A stretch of DNA of 64,000 nt, taken from a bacterium. GTDB taxonomy: Bacteria > UBP6 > UBA1177. Under the pieces are notes generated by a model. The model searched no databases and was not told the origin of the DNA. It saw nothing but the letters and a program-made list of their open reading frames with translations. The DNA is taken from contig JAFYIZ010000041.1 of assembly GCA_017538365.1 (NCBI GenBank), positions 36,039-100,038 of the forward strand, written 5' to 3'. A program made the position numbers and the translations under genes. Positions 25,937-34,576 of this stretch are shown piece by piece. How positions within the stretch are numbered: the stretch's first letter is position 1; every line of letters begins with the position of its first letter.

Positions 25937-26878
25937 CTAAACAGGAACTTTGATATTTTCAAGTACTGACGCGACAATTTTTTCTTTGGAAGTGCCCGAA
26001 ACAAATGCCGAATTGTCGAGGATCAGCCTGTGTGCAAGAGTCGGAACCGCGTTTGAGAGAATATCGTCGGGAATCACAAAATCGCGCCCGTCGAATGCTG
26101 CAGTTGCCTGAGCCGCCTTCATAAGTGAAAGCGCACCTCTAGGACTTGCTCCGAGTTTTACGTTCGGAGCGTTTCTCGTTGAATCAACCAGTTTGATCAT
26201 GAAATATTTGAGTTCGTCGCTCACCTTGATTTCTTCGACTGCATGTATCGCTTCGCACGCCTTTTCAAAAGAGACTGCAGGTTTAAGCTCTTCAAGCGCA
26301 GTCACAAAACCGCGACCGTTCAAAATCTCCATTTCGGCTTCTGCTGAAACGTATCCGAGCGAAAGTTTCATAGAAAAACGGTCCATCTGCGATTCGGGAA
26401 GAGCGTAAGTACCTTTCGATTCGATGTTGTTCTGCGTCGCAATGACGAAAAACGGCTTGTCAAGAACGAACTGGCCGGCATCTGTGCTTACCTGCCCTTC
26501 TCCCATCGCTTCAAGCATAGCGGACTGGGTTCGCGGAGAAGCGCGGTTGATTTCGTCGGCAAGGATCATATTGGCAAAAACAGGGCCTTTTTTAAACTCA
26601 AAAGCGGAAGTTTTCGGATTGAAAATCGAAACTCCTGTGATATCGGAAGGCATCAGATCGGGAGTAAACTGGATGCGGCTGAACTTCATGCCTAGCGACT
26701 TGGCAAGCGCTTTTGCAAGCGTGGTTTTTCCCGTTCCCGGAACATCTTCAAGCAGCAGATGACCACCTGAAAAGAAAGCGCAGACAGTCTTCGTCAGGAC
26801 GTTGTCGTGCCCTTTCACCAATTTGGCGACATTGTTTTTTACATCGTTTAAAATCTGCTGAAGTTCCTTTATTTCCAT
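25937..26878 (-). CDS. MoxR-type AAA+ ATPase
   Basis: A 313-residue cytoplasmic AAA+ protein. Walker A is LLEDVPGTGKTTLAKALAKS, Walker B MILADEINRAS, sensor 1 region FFVIATQNNIESKGTYALPE, and the Arg finger region SQMDRFSMKL is in place. The lid contains NAPNVKLGASPRGALSLMKA, typical of the MoxR subgroup. MoxR proteins work as chaperones with vWA-domain partners, usually beside DUF58 and vWA membrane genes; here no DUF58 gene is found, and the nearest vWA-like gene (24292) is a convergent lipoprotein. AGGAGGAG before ATG 26878 decides the start over one 37 codons upstream. Confidence 0.9.
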   Translation of the reverse strand: MEIKELQQILNDVKNNVAKLVKGHDNVLTKTVCAFFSGGHLLLEDVPGTGKTTLAKALAKSLGMKFSRIQFTPDLMPSDITGVSIFNPKTSAFEFKKGPVFANMILADEINRASPRTQSAMLEAMGEGQVSTDAGQFVLDKPFFVIATQNNIESKGTYALPESQMDRFSMKLSLGYVSAEAEMEILNGRGFVTALEELKPAVSFEKACEAIHAVEEIKVSDELKYFMIKLVDSTRNAPNVKLGASPRGALSLMKAAQATAAFDGRDFVIPDDILSNAVPTLAHRLILDNSAFVSGTSKEKIVASVLENIKVPV

Positions 26879-26896
26879 GTTCTCCTCCTGAAAAAC

Positions 26897-26947
26897 CTCA
26901 CCCCTTTTGTTCCCCTCTCCACAGTGGAGAGGGGTTAGAGGTGAGGT
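26897..26947. repeat. Long imperfect intergenic palindrome
   Basis: Core CCCCTCTCCA/TGGAGAGGGG (10 bp, perfect, loop CAG) with outer arms CCTCACCCC and GGTGAGG. It lies between the divergent MoxR and arylsulfotransferase genes and may insulate them. Confidence 0.6.
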
Positions 26948-26958
26948 CAAATCGGCGC

Positions 26959-26964
26959 TATAAT
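26959..26964 (+). promoter_or_regulatory. Candidate -10 of the arylsulfotransferase operon
   Basis: A perfect TATAAT, 73 bp before the ATG. No good -35 is found; the upstream position is filled by the palindrome, which may indicate an activator or mere coincidence. Confidence 0.4.
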
Positions 26965-27037
26965 AACCGCACAAAATGGATTTTTCCAAAAAAAAGAGTA
27001 AAATCTTTTGTTTTTTTGTGTGTTTTAAGAGGTTGAT

Positions 27038-28921
27038 ATGAAAAGATTTTTTGTTTTGACAGCAGTTGTGGTTGTTTTTTCAATGCTTGTTTCATGCGGC
27101 GGCGGCAAATCCGATCCTGCGACTGACGGCGACAGCGAAACTCCGGATGAAGACGAAACAACCGATGAAGAGGGCGTTACCGACACAGACCTTACAGGCT
27201 CGGTTTTCTCAATGCCTAAAATAAATCCTTCCGGCAATATTCCGCTGAGTGCGGCAGTTCCTATGAAAACCGCAGGTGTTGCTAAAGTCACGGTTGAAGT
27301 TGCCGATATCGACGGAAAATCGGCTCCTTTCAAACGCGAATACACTGTTGCCGAAGATGCAGCGGAAAATGTTGAGATTCCCGTTTTAGGTCTTTTCCCC
27401 GCTCACAAAAACCAAGTTACAGTTGCAGCTGTTGACGCATCTGGAAAAGCAATCGACGAAAAAACTTTCGAGATAGCAACCAAGGCTCTTCCGAAAGACT
27501 TTCCGGCAATCGAAATGTCCGGCAAGATAGATTCAGGCTGGACGATGGTAAACTGGCTGCGCACTCCCCGTTCGAGAACTGAAATGAACGGTATAGCGCT
27601 TGACGAAGAGGGTCGCGTCCGCTGGTACAGTGACTTGGCATTTCCGGTATGTTTTCCGATAGTTATCAAAGACGACACCTTTTACTGCGGCGGCGGAGAA
27701 GGTGAAACCCACGTCACGAAATACGATTTCATGGGCTACGTTCTTGAAGATATTGACGTTGCTCCGCTCGGCTACAAAAACGTCCATCACGAAGTTTTCA
27801 TAAAGCCTGACGGCAACTATCTCGTCGGTGTCGACAAAGCCGGCAGCGACTACATCGAAGACAGAGTAATAGAAATCAATCCCAGTGATCCGGCTAATCC
27901 GCAGCTTAGAAGCGTGTGGAACCTCAACGACACTTTGCCGGATGTTGCCGACCTTTTCATGGATATGCAGCCGACAAGTACCGAAATTCCGGGACAGACA
28001 AACAATCCGCTTCACCACAATGCCGCTTTTTACGATGAATCGGATGATTCGGTAATCATCGGTTCGCAGACTGCCGGTATTGTAAAACTGACTCATTCGG
28101 GCTATGTTAAATGGTATCTGGCCCCGCATCTTTTCGGTCTTATCGACGATGACAACAAAGACGGGAAAAGCGATTCATTCATGTCAAAATACGATCCGGC
28201 AAAACAGACGACATGGGTCGGCGACTATTCGCAGAAAGACGGAGACAGAGTCGTCGCAGGGGAAAAATATGTCAACGAAAGAACACCGATCAATGGAATT
28301 CCCTACAAAGTTTACTCCGATTTCGAGTTCAAATACTCTGAATTTTTCCTCACTCCGCTTGACAAAAACGGCAACGAAATCGAAGACTTGTCGGTAAAAC
28401 AGGGCTTGATGCCGCACGAAGACTTCTCGTGGCCTTTCCGCGCCCACAATCCGACGATACTTAAAAACGGAAATCTGATGATTTTCGACAACGGACTCAG
28501 CAGAAACTTCGAATTTCCGCCTATTTCGATGTATCACTTCAGCCGCGTAGTCGAATACAAAATCGTTCCCGACAAAGACGGCTACGGCGGAACGATCCAG
28601 CAGATTTGGGAATATGTTCTTGAAAACGACCCGATGTGGTACTCGATGAGCCTTATCGTAAGCGGCGCAAACGAGCTTGAAAACGGCAACCGCCTCATAA
28701 CTTCAGGCTCTCTGGGTTCATCGTTTATTCCGGAACTTTTCAGAAACCAGTACGGCGACGGTCCGGTCGGCGCTTTGATAATCGAAATCGACCCGAAGGA
28801 TAATTCCGAGAAAAACAGAATAAAACTGGACAGATACATTGACGACGACTATCCGATAAACGAATTTTCGGCTTTCCGCGCTTACCGTTTCAACATTTCG
28901 GCATCACTTAAAAACAAATGA
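27038..28921 (+). CDS. Arylsulfotransferase (AssT-like) lipoprotein
   Basis: A 627-residue exported lipoprotein, signal peptide ending MLVSC and GGGKSDPA. After a Thr/Asp/Glu linker comes an Arylsulfotransferase N-terminal-like domain (about 75-150, with IPVLGLFPAHKNQVTV). A six-bladed propeller-like part follows. AssT enzymes move a sulfuryl group between phenols through a catalytic His; candidates here are NVHHEVF near 250, PLHHNAAF near 325 and FRAHNPTI near 470, each at a conserved family position. E. coli AssT is a soluble periplasmic protein; this one would be membrane anchored. Two small genes follow in tight linkage. The real donor and acceptor are unknown. Confidence 0.85.
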   Translation: MKRFFVLTAVVVVFSMLVSCGGGKSDPATDGDSETPDEDETTDEEGVTDTDLTGSVFSMPKINPSGNIPLSAAVPMKTAGVAKVTVEVADIDGKSAPFKREYTVAEDAAENVEIPVLGLFPAHKNQVTVAAVDASGKAIDEKTFEIATKALPKDFPAIEMSGKIDSGWTMVNWLRTPRSRTEMNGIALDEEGRVRWYSDLAFPVCFPIVIKDDTFYCGGGEGETHVTKYDFMGYVLEDIDVAPLGYKNVHHEVFIKPDGNYLVGVDKAGSDYIEDRVIEINPSDPANPQLRSVWNLNDTLPDVADLFMDMQPTSTEIPGQTNNPLHHNAAFYDESDDSVIIGSQTAGIVKLTHSGYVKWYLAPHLFGLIDDDNKDGKSDSFMSKYDPAKQTTWVGDYSQKDGDRVVAGEKYVNERTPINGIPYKVYSDFEFKYSEFFLTPLDKNGNEIEDLSVKQGLMPHEDFSWPFRAHNPTILKNGNLMIFDNGLSRNFEFPPISMYHFSRVVEYKIVPDKDGYGGTIQQIWEYVLENDPMWYSMSLIVSGANELENGNRLITSGSLGSSFIPELFRNQYGDGPVGALIIEIDPKDNSEKNRIKLDRYIDDDYPINEFSAFRAYRFNISASLKNK

Positions 28922-29532
28922 AAAAATTTTTGAAAACAGCAGCATTTTTTATTGTATTCCTCACTTTTTCCGCGCTTTCCGCAACTGAAGAGGACTCTAT
29001 TTTTGCAACACAGCTCTACAATCAGGCTTATGCCCTTTTAAGCAGTGCAAAACCTCAGTGCAAAGAGCTGACGCAAAAAAACAAAACTCTTGCAAATGCC
29101 GTTTCGGAACTTTACAAAAAGGCGCAGGATAAGCGGAATACGGCTACGAATGTCTTTGCGAACGCCGATTATCTGCTTAAATTTCTGCAGGAGCGGATCG
29201 ATGAAACATGCGGACTTGTTGAAATCGCAAATGAAGAATCTATCCGAATAATAATTGCACAGGAGTTTGACCAGCTTTTGTCACAGCACAAGCAATCGGC
29301 AAATTTTGAAGAGTTCATCGACAAAATTTTCGGTACTGAATACGCAAAATTCCTCTATCTGGTGACTTCGGTTTCATCACTTGAAAAGATGTACACCAAA
29401 TGGGCGGCAAAAATGGTTGCCAATAGAAAAGATGTCAAAAAAATGATCTCGAACATCGCTGCGGCAAACACCGAGCTAAAACAAGAACTCACCGATTTCA
29501 CAAAAACTTTCAAACTTTACTACAAAAAATAA
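28918..29532 (+). CDS. Exported helical protein coupled to the arylsulfotransferase
   Basis: A 204-residue protein with a signal peptide (MKKFLKTAAFFIVFLTF, cleavage near ALSA-TEED). The mature part is almost all helical and Lys/Glu-rich, with two Cys (near residues 41 and 101). No family is recognised. Its ATG overlaps the AssT stop (ATGA), so its dose follows that of the enzyme; that is the strongest hint of a shared function. In enterobacteria AssT is joined by the DsbL/DsbI oxidase pair; no CxxC motif is visible here, so it is not a DsbL substitute. Confidence 0.75.
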   Translation: MKKFLKTAAFFIVFLTFSALSATEEDSIFATQLYNQAYALLSSAKPQCKELTQKNKTLANAVSELYKKAQDKRNTATNVFANADYLLKFLQERIDETCGLVEIANEESIRIIIAQEFDQLLSQHKQSANFEEFIDKIFGTEYAKFLYLVTSVSSLEKMYTKWAAKMVANRKDVKKMISNIAAANTELKQELTDFTKTFKLYYKK

Positions 29533-29551
29533 TTTTAACTGGAGGTTCACC

Positions 29552-29827
29552 ATGAAAAAATTTTTGGCACTTATGCTTTTCGCACTCAGCACATTTCTTT
29601 TGGTTTCATGCGGCGGCGAGGAAGAAGTCAAATGTCAGTACGATCCGCAAATGAGCGATCTGATATGTCCTGATAAAAAGATCACTGTCTGTGCAACGGA
29701 AAGCGAAGACCAAGTGTGGATCAAAATTGACGACAAAAAATACAAATGCGACGGCGGTGTAGAAGATGACGGCTTCTGCGAAAATGTGATTGACAAACTT
29801 TACAACGAATGCCACAACAACGACTGA
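29552..29827 (+). CDS. Small Cys-containing lipoprotein
   Basis: A 91-residue lipoprotein with signal peptide ending LLVSC and GGEEE. The mature part is about 70 residues with six Cys (CQYDPQ, LICPD, VCATE, KCDGG, FCENV, ECHNN), probably three disulfides. Function unknown; the size and Cys number suggest a small secreted inhibitor- or binding-type domain. GGAGG lies before the ATG, 19 nt after the preceding gene, so it is probably third in the arylsulfotransferase operon. Confidence 0.75.
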   Translation: MKKFLALMLFALSTFLLVSCGGEEEVKCQYDPQMSDLICPDKKITVCATESEDQVWIKIDDKKYKCDGGVEDDGFCENVIDKLYNECHNND

Positions 29828-29924
29828 TCTCTTTTTCTTATTTTTACGCCTCTGACAATTTAGACAGAAACAATTGATTTCATTGATTTTTTTCAAATTA
29901 AAAACTTCAAAAAGAACAAAATTA

Positions 29925-29952
29925 TTGACTTTTTCTTCTATATCCATATACT
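29925..29952 (+). promoter_or_regulatory. Promoter of rpsO-pnp
   Basis: TTGACT (29925-29930), a 16-bp spacer and TATACT (29947-29952), followed by the GC-rich TCCCGCG start region. Confidence 0.65.
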
Positions 29953-29994
29953 TCCCGCGTTTTTTTTGACCCTTGTTATTGGAGGATTTAGGGT

Positions 29995-30261
29995 ATGCTT
30001 GATAAAGAAAAAAAATCAGCTGTTATCGCTCAGTTCGCAACAAAAGAAGGCGACACAGGTTCGCCCGAAGTTCAGGTAGCTATTCTCACGGCCAGAATCA
30101 ACGAGCTCACCGAACATTTTAAAACTCATCAGAAGGACAATCACTCAAGACTTGGTCTTCTCAAGATGGTTGGCAGAAGACAGAAACTTCTCAACTACAT
30201 CAAGGGGAACAGTTTTGACAGATATACGGCACTTATTAAAGAACTCGGTTTGCGTAAGTAA
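29995..30261 (+). CDS. rpsO: 30S ribosomal protein S15
   Basis: 88 residues, the standard length. The sequence covers the whole family: [40 protein letters not shown] and RRQKLLNYI, with the residues that contact the three-way junction of 16S rRNA. GGAGG precedes the ATG. The order rpsO-pnp is the common bacterial arrangement. In E. coli S15 represses its own mRNA through a leader fold; the 40-nt leader here is too short to judge. Confidence 0.97.
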   Translation: MLDKEKKSAVIAQFATKEGDTGSPEVQVAILTARINELTEHFKTHQKDNHSRLGLLKMVGRRQKLLNYIKGNSFDRYTALIKELGLRK

Positions 30262-30327
30262 TCAATATTTTCCTTTCGCATATTTCCCGATTTTCAAAAC
30301 AACATCTATTTTTCAACAAGAGGCATT

Positions 30328-32553
30328 ATGAATCCAGTAAAAGAATCTATCGTTTTTAACGGCAAAGATTTATCAATAACTACAGGCCGTTACGCAAAAC
30401 AGGCTGACGGCGCGATCTGGTGCAACTATGGCGGCACGGTAATTCTGGCAACAGTCGTTGCGGCAAAGGGCGATCCTGCGGCAGAAGGCGATTTCTTTCC
30501 GCTTACTGTTGACTACACCGAAAAATTTTACGCTGCAGGAAGATTCCCGGGCGGATTCCTCAAAAGAGAATCCCAGCCGAGCACTCAGGAAAAACTTACC
30601 TCACGTCTTATCGACAGACCGCTCAGACCGATGTTCGCAGACTGGTTCACCAATGAAACCCAGATTCTCGTAAACCTTCTGAGCTTTGATCCCAACTGCG
30701 ATCCGCGTGTAATGTCGATCACGGCTGCTTCGGCTGCTCTTATGATTTCCGACATTCCTTTCAACGGTCCTGTTGCAGGATGCAGAGTTGTCAGAAAAGA
30801 CGGCGAATTTATGATAAATCCGGCTGTCAGAGACGATGACGACTACGATATCGACATCACGGTCGCAGGAAACTACGACTCGATCGTCATGGTCGAAGGC
30901 GAATCGAAAGAAGTAAGCGAAGAAGATATGACCCGCGCAATCGAACTAGGTCACCAGGCAATTCAGCCGCTTCTTGAAATGCAGGACAAGCTTGCAAAAC
31001 AGATAAATCCCGTAAAAAGAGCTGAAGTTGCAAAGGTAAAAGACGAAAATCTTGAAAAATTCGTTCACGAAACCTGCGAAGAAATAGTCAAAGAAGCTCT
31101 TTCAACGACTGAAAAACTCAAAAGATACGCTCTGCTGGACGAAGCTAAGGCTGAACTTGTAGAAAGAGTCACCAAAAAAATCGAAGAAGGCTCCGATTTC
31201 ATGAACGCTGACGATCCGCAGCTTGTCATCACCCGCGCAAAAACTTTCTTCGACGATTACCTTAAATATGCTATGAGACATCAGATAATCACAGAAAACA
31301 GAAGAATCGACGGACGTGATCTCACTTCGATCAGACCGATCACGATCGACCTCGGCGTTCTTCCGATGACTCACGGCTCCGCTGTTTTCACACGCGGCGA
31401 AACCCAGTCGCTCGGCGTTTTAACTCTCGGAATCGGCAAAGACGAACAGAAAGTTGACACCGTTACCGAAGGTTCGAGCAAACGCTTCATGCTTCACTAC
31501 AACTTCCCGCCTTTCTCAGTCGGCGAAGTAGCAAGACTCAAATCTCCGGGAAGACGTGAGCTCGGTCACGGAAACCTTGCTGAAAGAGCACTTTCCGCAA
31601 TAATTCCGCCGAAAGAAGAATTCCCCTACACCGTAAGACTCGTTTCCGAAATCATGGAATCGAACGGTTCATCTTCTCAGGCAACAGTCTGCTCGGGTTC
31701 TCTGGCACTCATGGATGCGGGTGTTCCGGTTAAAAAACACGTCGCAGGAATCGCAATGGGACTTATTCAGGACGGCGAAGATTTCTACATTCTTTCCGAT
31801 ATTCTGGGTGACGAAGACCACCTCGGCGACATGGATTTCAAAGTCGCGGGTTCCAAAGACGGCATCACGGCGATCCAGATGGATATCAAAATCAAAGGCT
31901 TACCGAAAGAAGTTATGGAAAGAGCAATGCTTCAGGCGAAAGTCGGAAGAATGCACATCATCGGCGAAATGGAAAAGGCAATCGCTGCTCCGAGACCTGA
32001 ACTCAGCCCGAACGCTCCGAAACTCTGCCAGATCAAAATCGATGTTGACAAGATTAAAGATCTCATCGGAACCGGCGGCAAAAACATCAAATCAATCGTT
32101 GAAGAGACTGGTGCCGATGTCGAAGTCGAGCAGGACGGAACTGTTACGATCGCAGCAAAGAATCAGGAAGTTCTCAACGCAACTCTCGCTCTCGTAAAAT
32201 CGTTCACCGACGATGTCGAACTCGGCAAAGTTTATGAAGGCGAAATCACAAGAATTGAAGAATACGGCGCATTCGTAGAGCTCTGGAGAGGTACAACAGG
32301 TCTTCTCCACGTCAGCAAAATTTCTGATGAAAGAGTAGAAAACGTCAACGATTACCTGCACTTGGGTCAGAAAGTCAGAGTAATAGTCACCGAAATCGAA
32401 CAGGGCGGCAAATTCAAACTCAGCATGAAACCCGGGGATTTCGATAAAGACTGGACAAAAGAAAGACCTGCAAGACCGCCGAGACCAAGAGACGATTCCA
32501 GAAACGGCGACCGCAGAGGCGGAGATCGCGGTGGCAGAGAAAACCACAAATAA
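30328..32553 (+). CDS. pnp: Polyribonucleotide nucleotidyltransferase (PNPase)
   Basis: A 741-residue 3'-5' phosphorolytic RNase. Two RNase PH-like halves (PLTVDYTEKFYAAGRFPGGF; GRDLTSIRPITIDLGVLP, FTRGETQSL and FMLHYNFPPFSVGE) flank a helical linker. A KH domain follows (DLIGTGGKNIKSIVEETG, GxxG intact) and then S1 (YEGEITRIEEYGAFVEL). The C-terminal tail is Arg/Pro/Asp-rich (RPARPPRPRDDSRNGDRRGG), a likely disordered RNA- or partner-binding end. It is 66 nt downstream of rpsO. The last 23 bases overlap dut. Confidence 0.96.
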   Translation: MNPVKESIVFNGKDLSITTGRYAKQADGAIWCNYGGTVILATVVAAKGDPAAEGDFFPLTVDYTEKFYAAGRFPGGFLKRESQPSTQEKLTSRLIDRPLRPMFADWFTNETQILVNLLSFDPNCDPRVMSITAASAALMISDIPFNGPVAGCRVVRKDGEFMINPAVRDDDDYDIDITVAGNYDSIVMVEGESKEVSEEDMTRAIELGHQAIQPLLEMQDKLAKQINPVKRAEVAKVKDENLEKFVHETCEEIVKEALSTTEKLKRYALLDEAKAELVERVTKKIEEGSDFMNADDPQLVITRAKTFFDDYLKYAMRHQIITENRRIDGRDLTSIRPITIDLGVLPMTHGSAVFTRGETQSLGVLTLGIGKDEQKVDTVTEGSSKRFMLHYNFPPFSVGEVARLKSPGRRELGHGNLAERALSAIIPPKEEFPYTVRLVSEIMESNGSSSQATVCSGSLALMDAGVPVKKHVAGIAMGLIQDGEDFYILSDILGDEDHLGDMDFKVAGSKDGITAIQMDIKIKGLPKEVMERAMLQAKVGRMHIIGEMEKAIAAPRPELSPNAPKLCQIKIDVDKIKDLIGTGGKNIKSIVEETGADVEVEQDGTVTIAAKNQEVLNATLALVKSFTDDVELGKVYEGEITRIEEYGAFVELWRGTTGLLHVSKISDERVENVNDYLHLGQKVRVIVTEIEQGGKFKLSMKPGDFDKDWTKERPARPPRPRDDSRNGDRRGGDRGGRENHK

Positions 32554-32983
32554 AATTTCAATAAAATTCAAACTTGCTGAAGGCGCAGCTCTTCCCGAAT
32601 ACAAAACAGCGGGAGCAGCCGGTGCCGACGTCTGCTCAAACGAAAATTGTTTAATAAATCCGAATAGTTGGAAAATGGTTTCAACCGGACTTTTTCCTGA
32701 AATTCCAGAAAATTTCGAGATTCAGGTTCGAAGCCGCAGCGGACTTGCCGCAAAAAACGGCGTTTTCGTTCTCAATTCACCGGGAACAGTAGACAGCGAC
32801 TACCGCGGCGAAATCAAAGTGATATTGGCCAATATGTCGGATAAGCCTTTTGAAATCAAAAAAGGCGACCGCATCGCCCAGCTTGTCGTAAGTCCTGTTC
32901 AACAGGCGGATTTCGAAACAGTTTCAGAGGTTTCGGAAACTGAAAGATCTGCCGGCGGTTTCGGAAGCACCGGAATAAGATAG
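32531..32983 (+). CDS. dut: Deoxyuridine 5'-triphosphate nucleotidohydrolase
   Basis: A 150-residue dUTPase, hydrolysing dUTP to dUMP and pyrophosphate. All five motifs of the trimeric family appear: AGAAGADVCS, RSRSGLAAKNGV, PGTVDSDYRGEI (catalytic Asp), GDRIAQLVV and the flexible GGFGSTG tail. Start is a GTG inside the Arg/Gly-rich end of pnp, with GGAG seven bases before; the 23-bp overlap ties its translation to pnp. Confidence 0.93.
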   Translation: MAEKTTNKISIKFKLAEGAALPEYKTAGAAGADVCSNENCLINPNSWKMVSTGLFPEIPENFEIQVRSRSGLAAKNGVFVLNSPGTVDSDYRGEIKVILANMSDKPFEIKKGDRIAQLVVSPVQQADFETVSEVSETERSAGGFGSTGIR

Positions 32984-33004
32984 TCCGGAATCAAACAAAA
33001 ATAC

Positions 33005-33032
33005 TTGACACATAAAACCTTTTGCGTATCAT
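33005..33032 (+). promoter_or_regulatory. Promoter of the initiator tRNA gene
   Basis: Perfect TTGACA (33005-33010), a 16-bp spacer and TATCAT (33027-33032), with discriminator ACTGCGCGG. The start of tRNA is 18 bp further on. Confidence 0.75.
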
Positions 33033-33050
33033 ACTGCGCGGCAACGAGGT

Positions 33051-33126
<76 letters not shown>

Positions 33127-33189
33127 TTTTTTTTGCCTTCTTTTGACTTTTTTTCACCAATGTTTCTTGATTTTTGAGCGGAGAACAGA

Positions 33190-34467
33190 ATGAACAAAGA
33201 AGAAGTACTCATTTATCACAAGAACCCGAAACCGGGAAAACTCGAAGTCGTTCCATCCAAAGTCTGTGCAACTCAGGCTGATTTAGCAAAAGCCTACACG
33301 CCGGGAGTCGCCCTTCCCTGCCTTGAAATCAAGGATAACCCCGAAACGGTTTACGACTACACCGGAAAAGGAAATCTCGTTGGAGTCATCAGCGATGGAA
33401 GCGCGGTTTTGGGACTCGGAAACATCGGTGCGCTCGCAGGGAAACCGGTCATGGAAGGAAAAGCGCTTCTTTTCAAGCGTTTTGCAGGAATCGACGCATT
33501 CGACATCGAAATAGACGAACACGATCCCGATAAATTTGTTGAAATCGTGAAGTCGCTCGAGCCCACTTTCGGCGGCATAAACCTTGAAGACATCTCTTCT
33601 CCGCGCTGCTTCGAGATTGAAGAAAAGCTCAAAAAAGCGATGAACATCCCTGTTTTCCACGATGACCAGCACGGAACAGCTGTAATCTGCGCGGCGGGAG
33701 TTCTCAACGGGCTTGAAATCGCAGGCAAAAAACCCGAAAACTGCAAAGTCGTCATAACCGGAGCGGGTGCAGCCGGAGTCGCGATCGCAAAACATCTCAT
33801 AAACTGCGGCGTAAAAAAGGAAAACGTCTTCGCTTACGACAAAGACGGTGTTCTTTTTGAAGGAAGAAAAGACGAACTTTCTGAATATCACCGCTTTTTG
33901 TACAGAAATACTGAAGCGAGATCACTTTCAGAACTTTTTGAAGGAGCAGACATCTACATCGGAGTCAGCATCAAAGGGCTCGTCAAAGCCGAAATGCTCA
34001 AAAAAATGGCACCGAATCCTGTCATTTTCCCGATGGCAAACCCCAATCCGGAAATTACCTACGAAGAAGTGAAAACCGCCCGTCCGGACGCGATAGTCGG
34101 CACAGGGCGCACAGATTTTCCGAATCAGGTGAACAATCTTCTGGGCTTCCCTGCAATTTTCAGAGGAGCACTTGATGTCAGAGCCCGCCAGATAACCGAA
34201 AAAATGAAAATGGCGGCTACACATGCACTGATAAAAGTGACAAAAATGCCGGTTCTGCCTGAAGTTCTCAAAGTTTACGGGCTTGACTCGCTTGAATACG
34301 GCAGAAACTACATCATCCCGAAACCCTTCGATCCGAGAGTTTTAGTCGAAGTCGCCTTCGCGGTAGCGCAAGCTGCTGTGGAAGAAGGTGTCAACCGCAT
34401 CAATCTCAATCTTGAAGAATACCGGAAAAACCTTGAAGCAAGGTTTTTGAGCCGCGCCGAATCTTAA
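33190..34467 (+). CDS. NAD(P)-dependent malic enzyme
   Basis: A 425-residue short-form malic enzyme that oxidatively decarboxylates malate to pyruvate. Motifs are AKAYTPGVALPCLEI, GVISDGSAVLGLGNIGALAG, FDIEIDEHDPDKFVEIV, LEDISSPRCFEIEEKL, FHDDQHGTAVICAAGVLNGL (metal-binding Asp) and the Rossmann loop KVVITGAGAAGVAIA. It lacks the C-terminal phosphotransacetylase-like domain of the long MaeB form. Cofactor choice cannot be read safely. GGAG is ahead of the ATG. A dispersed palindrome follows its stop. Confidence 0.94.
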   Translation: MNKEEVLIYHKNPKPGKLEVVPSKVCATQADLAKAYTPGVALPCLEIKDNPETVYDYTGKGNLVGVISDGSAVLGLGNIGALAGKPVMEGKALLFKRFAGIDAFDIEIDEHDPDKFVEIVKSLEPTFGGINLEDISSPRCFEIEEKLKKAMNIPVFHDDQHGTAVICAAGVLNGLEIAGKKPENCKVVITGAGAAGVAIAKHLINCGVKKENVFAYDKDGVLFEGRKDELSEYHRFLYRNTEARSLSELFEGADIYIGVSIKGLVKAEMLKKMAPNPVIFPMANPNPEITYEEVKTARPDAIVGTGRTDFPNQVNNLLGFPAIFRGALDVRARQITEKMKMAATHALIKVTKMPVLPEVLKVYGLDSLEYGRNYIIPKPFDPRVLVEVAFAVAQAAVEEGVNRINLNLEEYRKNLEARFLSRAES

Positions 34468-34550
34468 CGGGATCACGAGATTCCGAGATCACGACGGCGC
34501 GAATCGAGATTTCGGAATCCCGGCAAGATTTGCGGCGCGCCGATAAAAAA
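34468..34550. repeat. Dispersed palindromic intergenic repeat, copy 2
   Basis: CGGGATCACGAGATTCCGAGATCACGACGG-type words reappear as the inverted GAGATTTCGGAATCCCGG, so the block folds on itself. It shares GGGATCACGA and ATCACGACGGC with copy 1 (8924) and copy 3 (58457). It marks the left edge of the restriction-modification island. Confidence 0.6.
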
Positions 34551-34576
34551 GAATCTTGTTTTTCTCCTTTTTTTTC

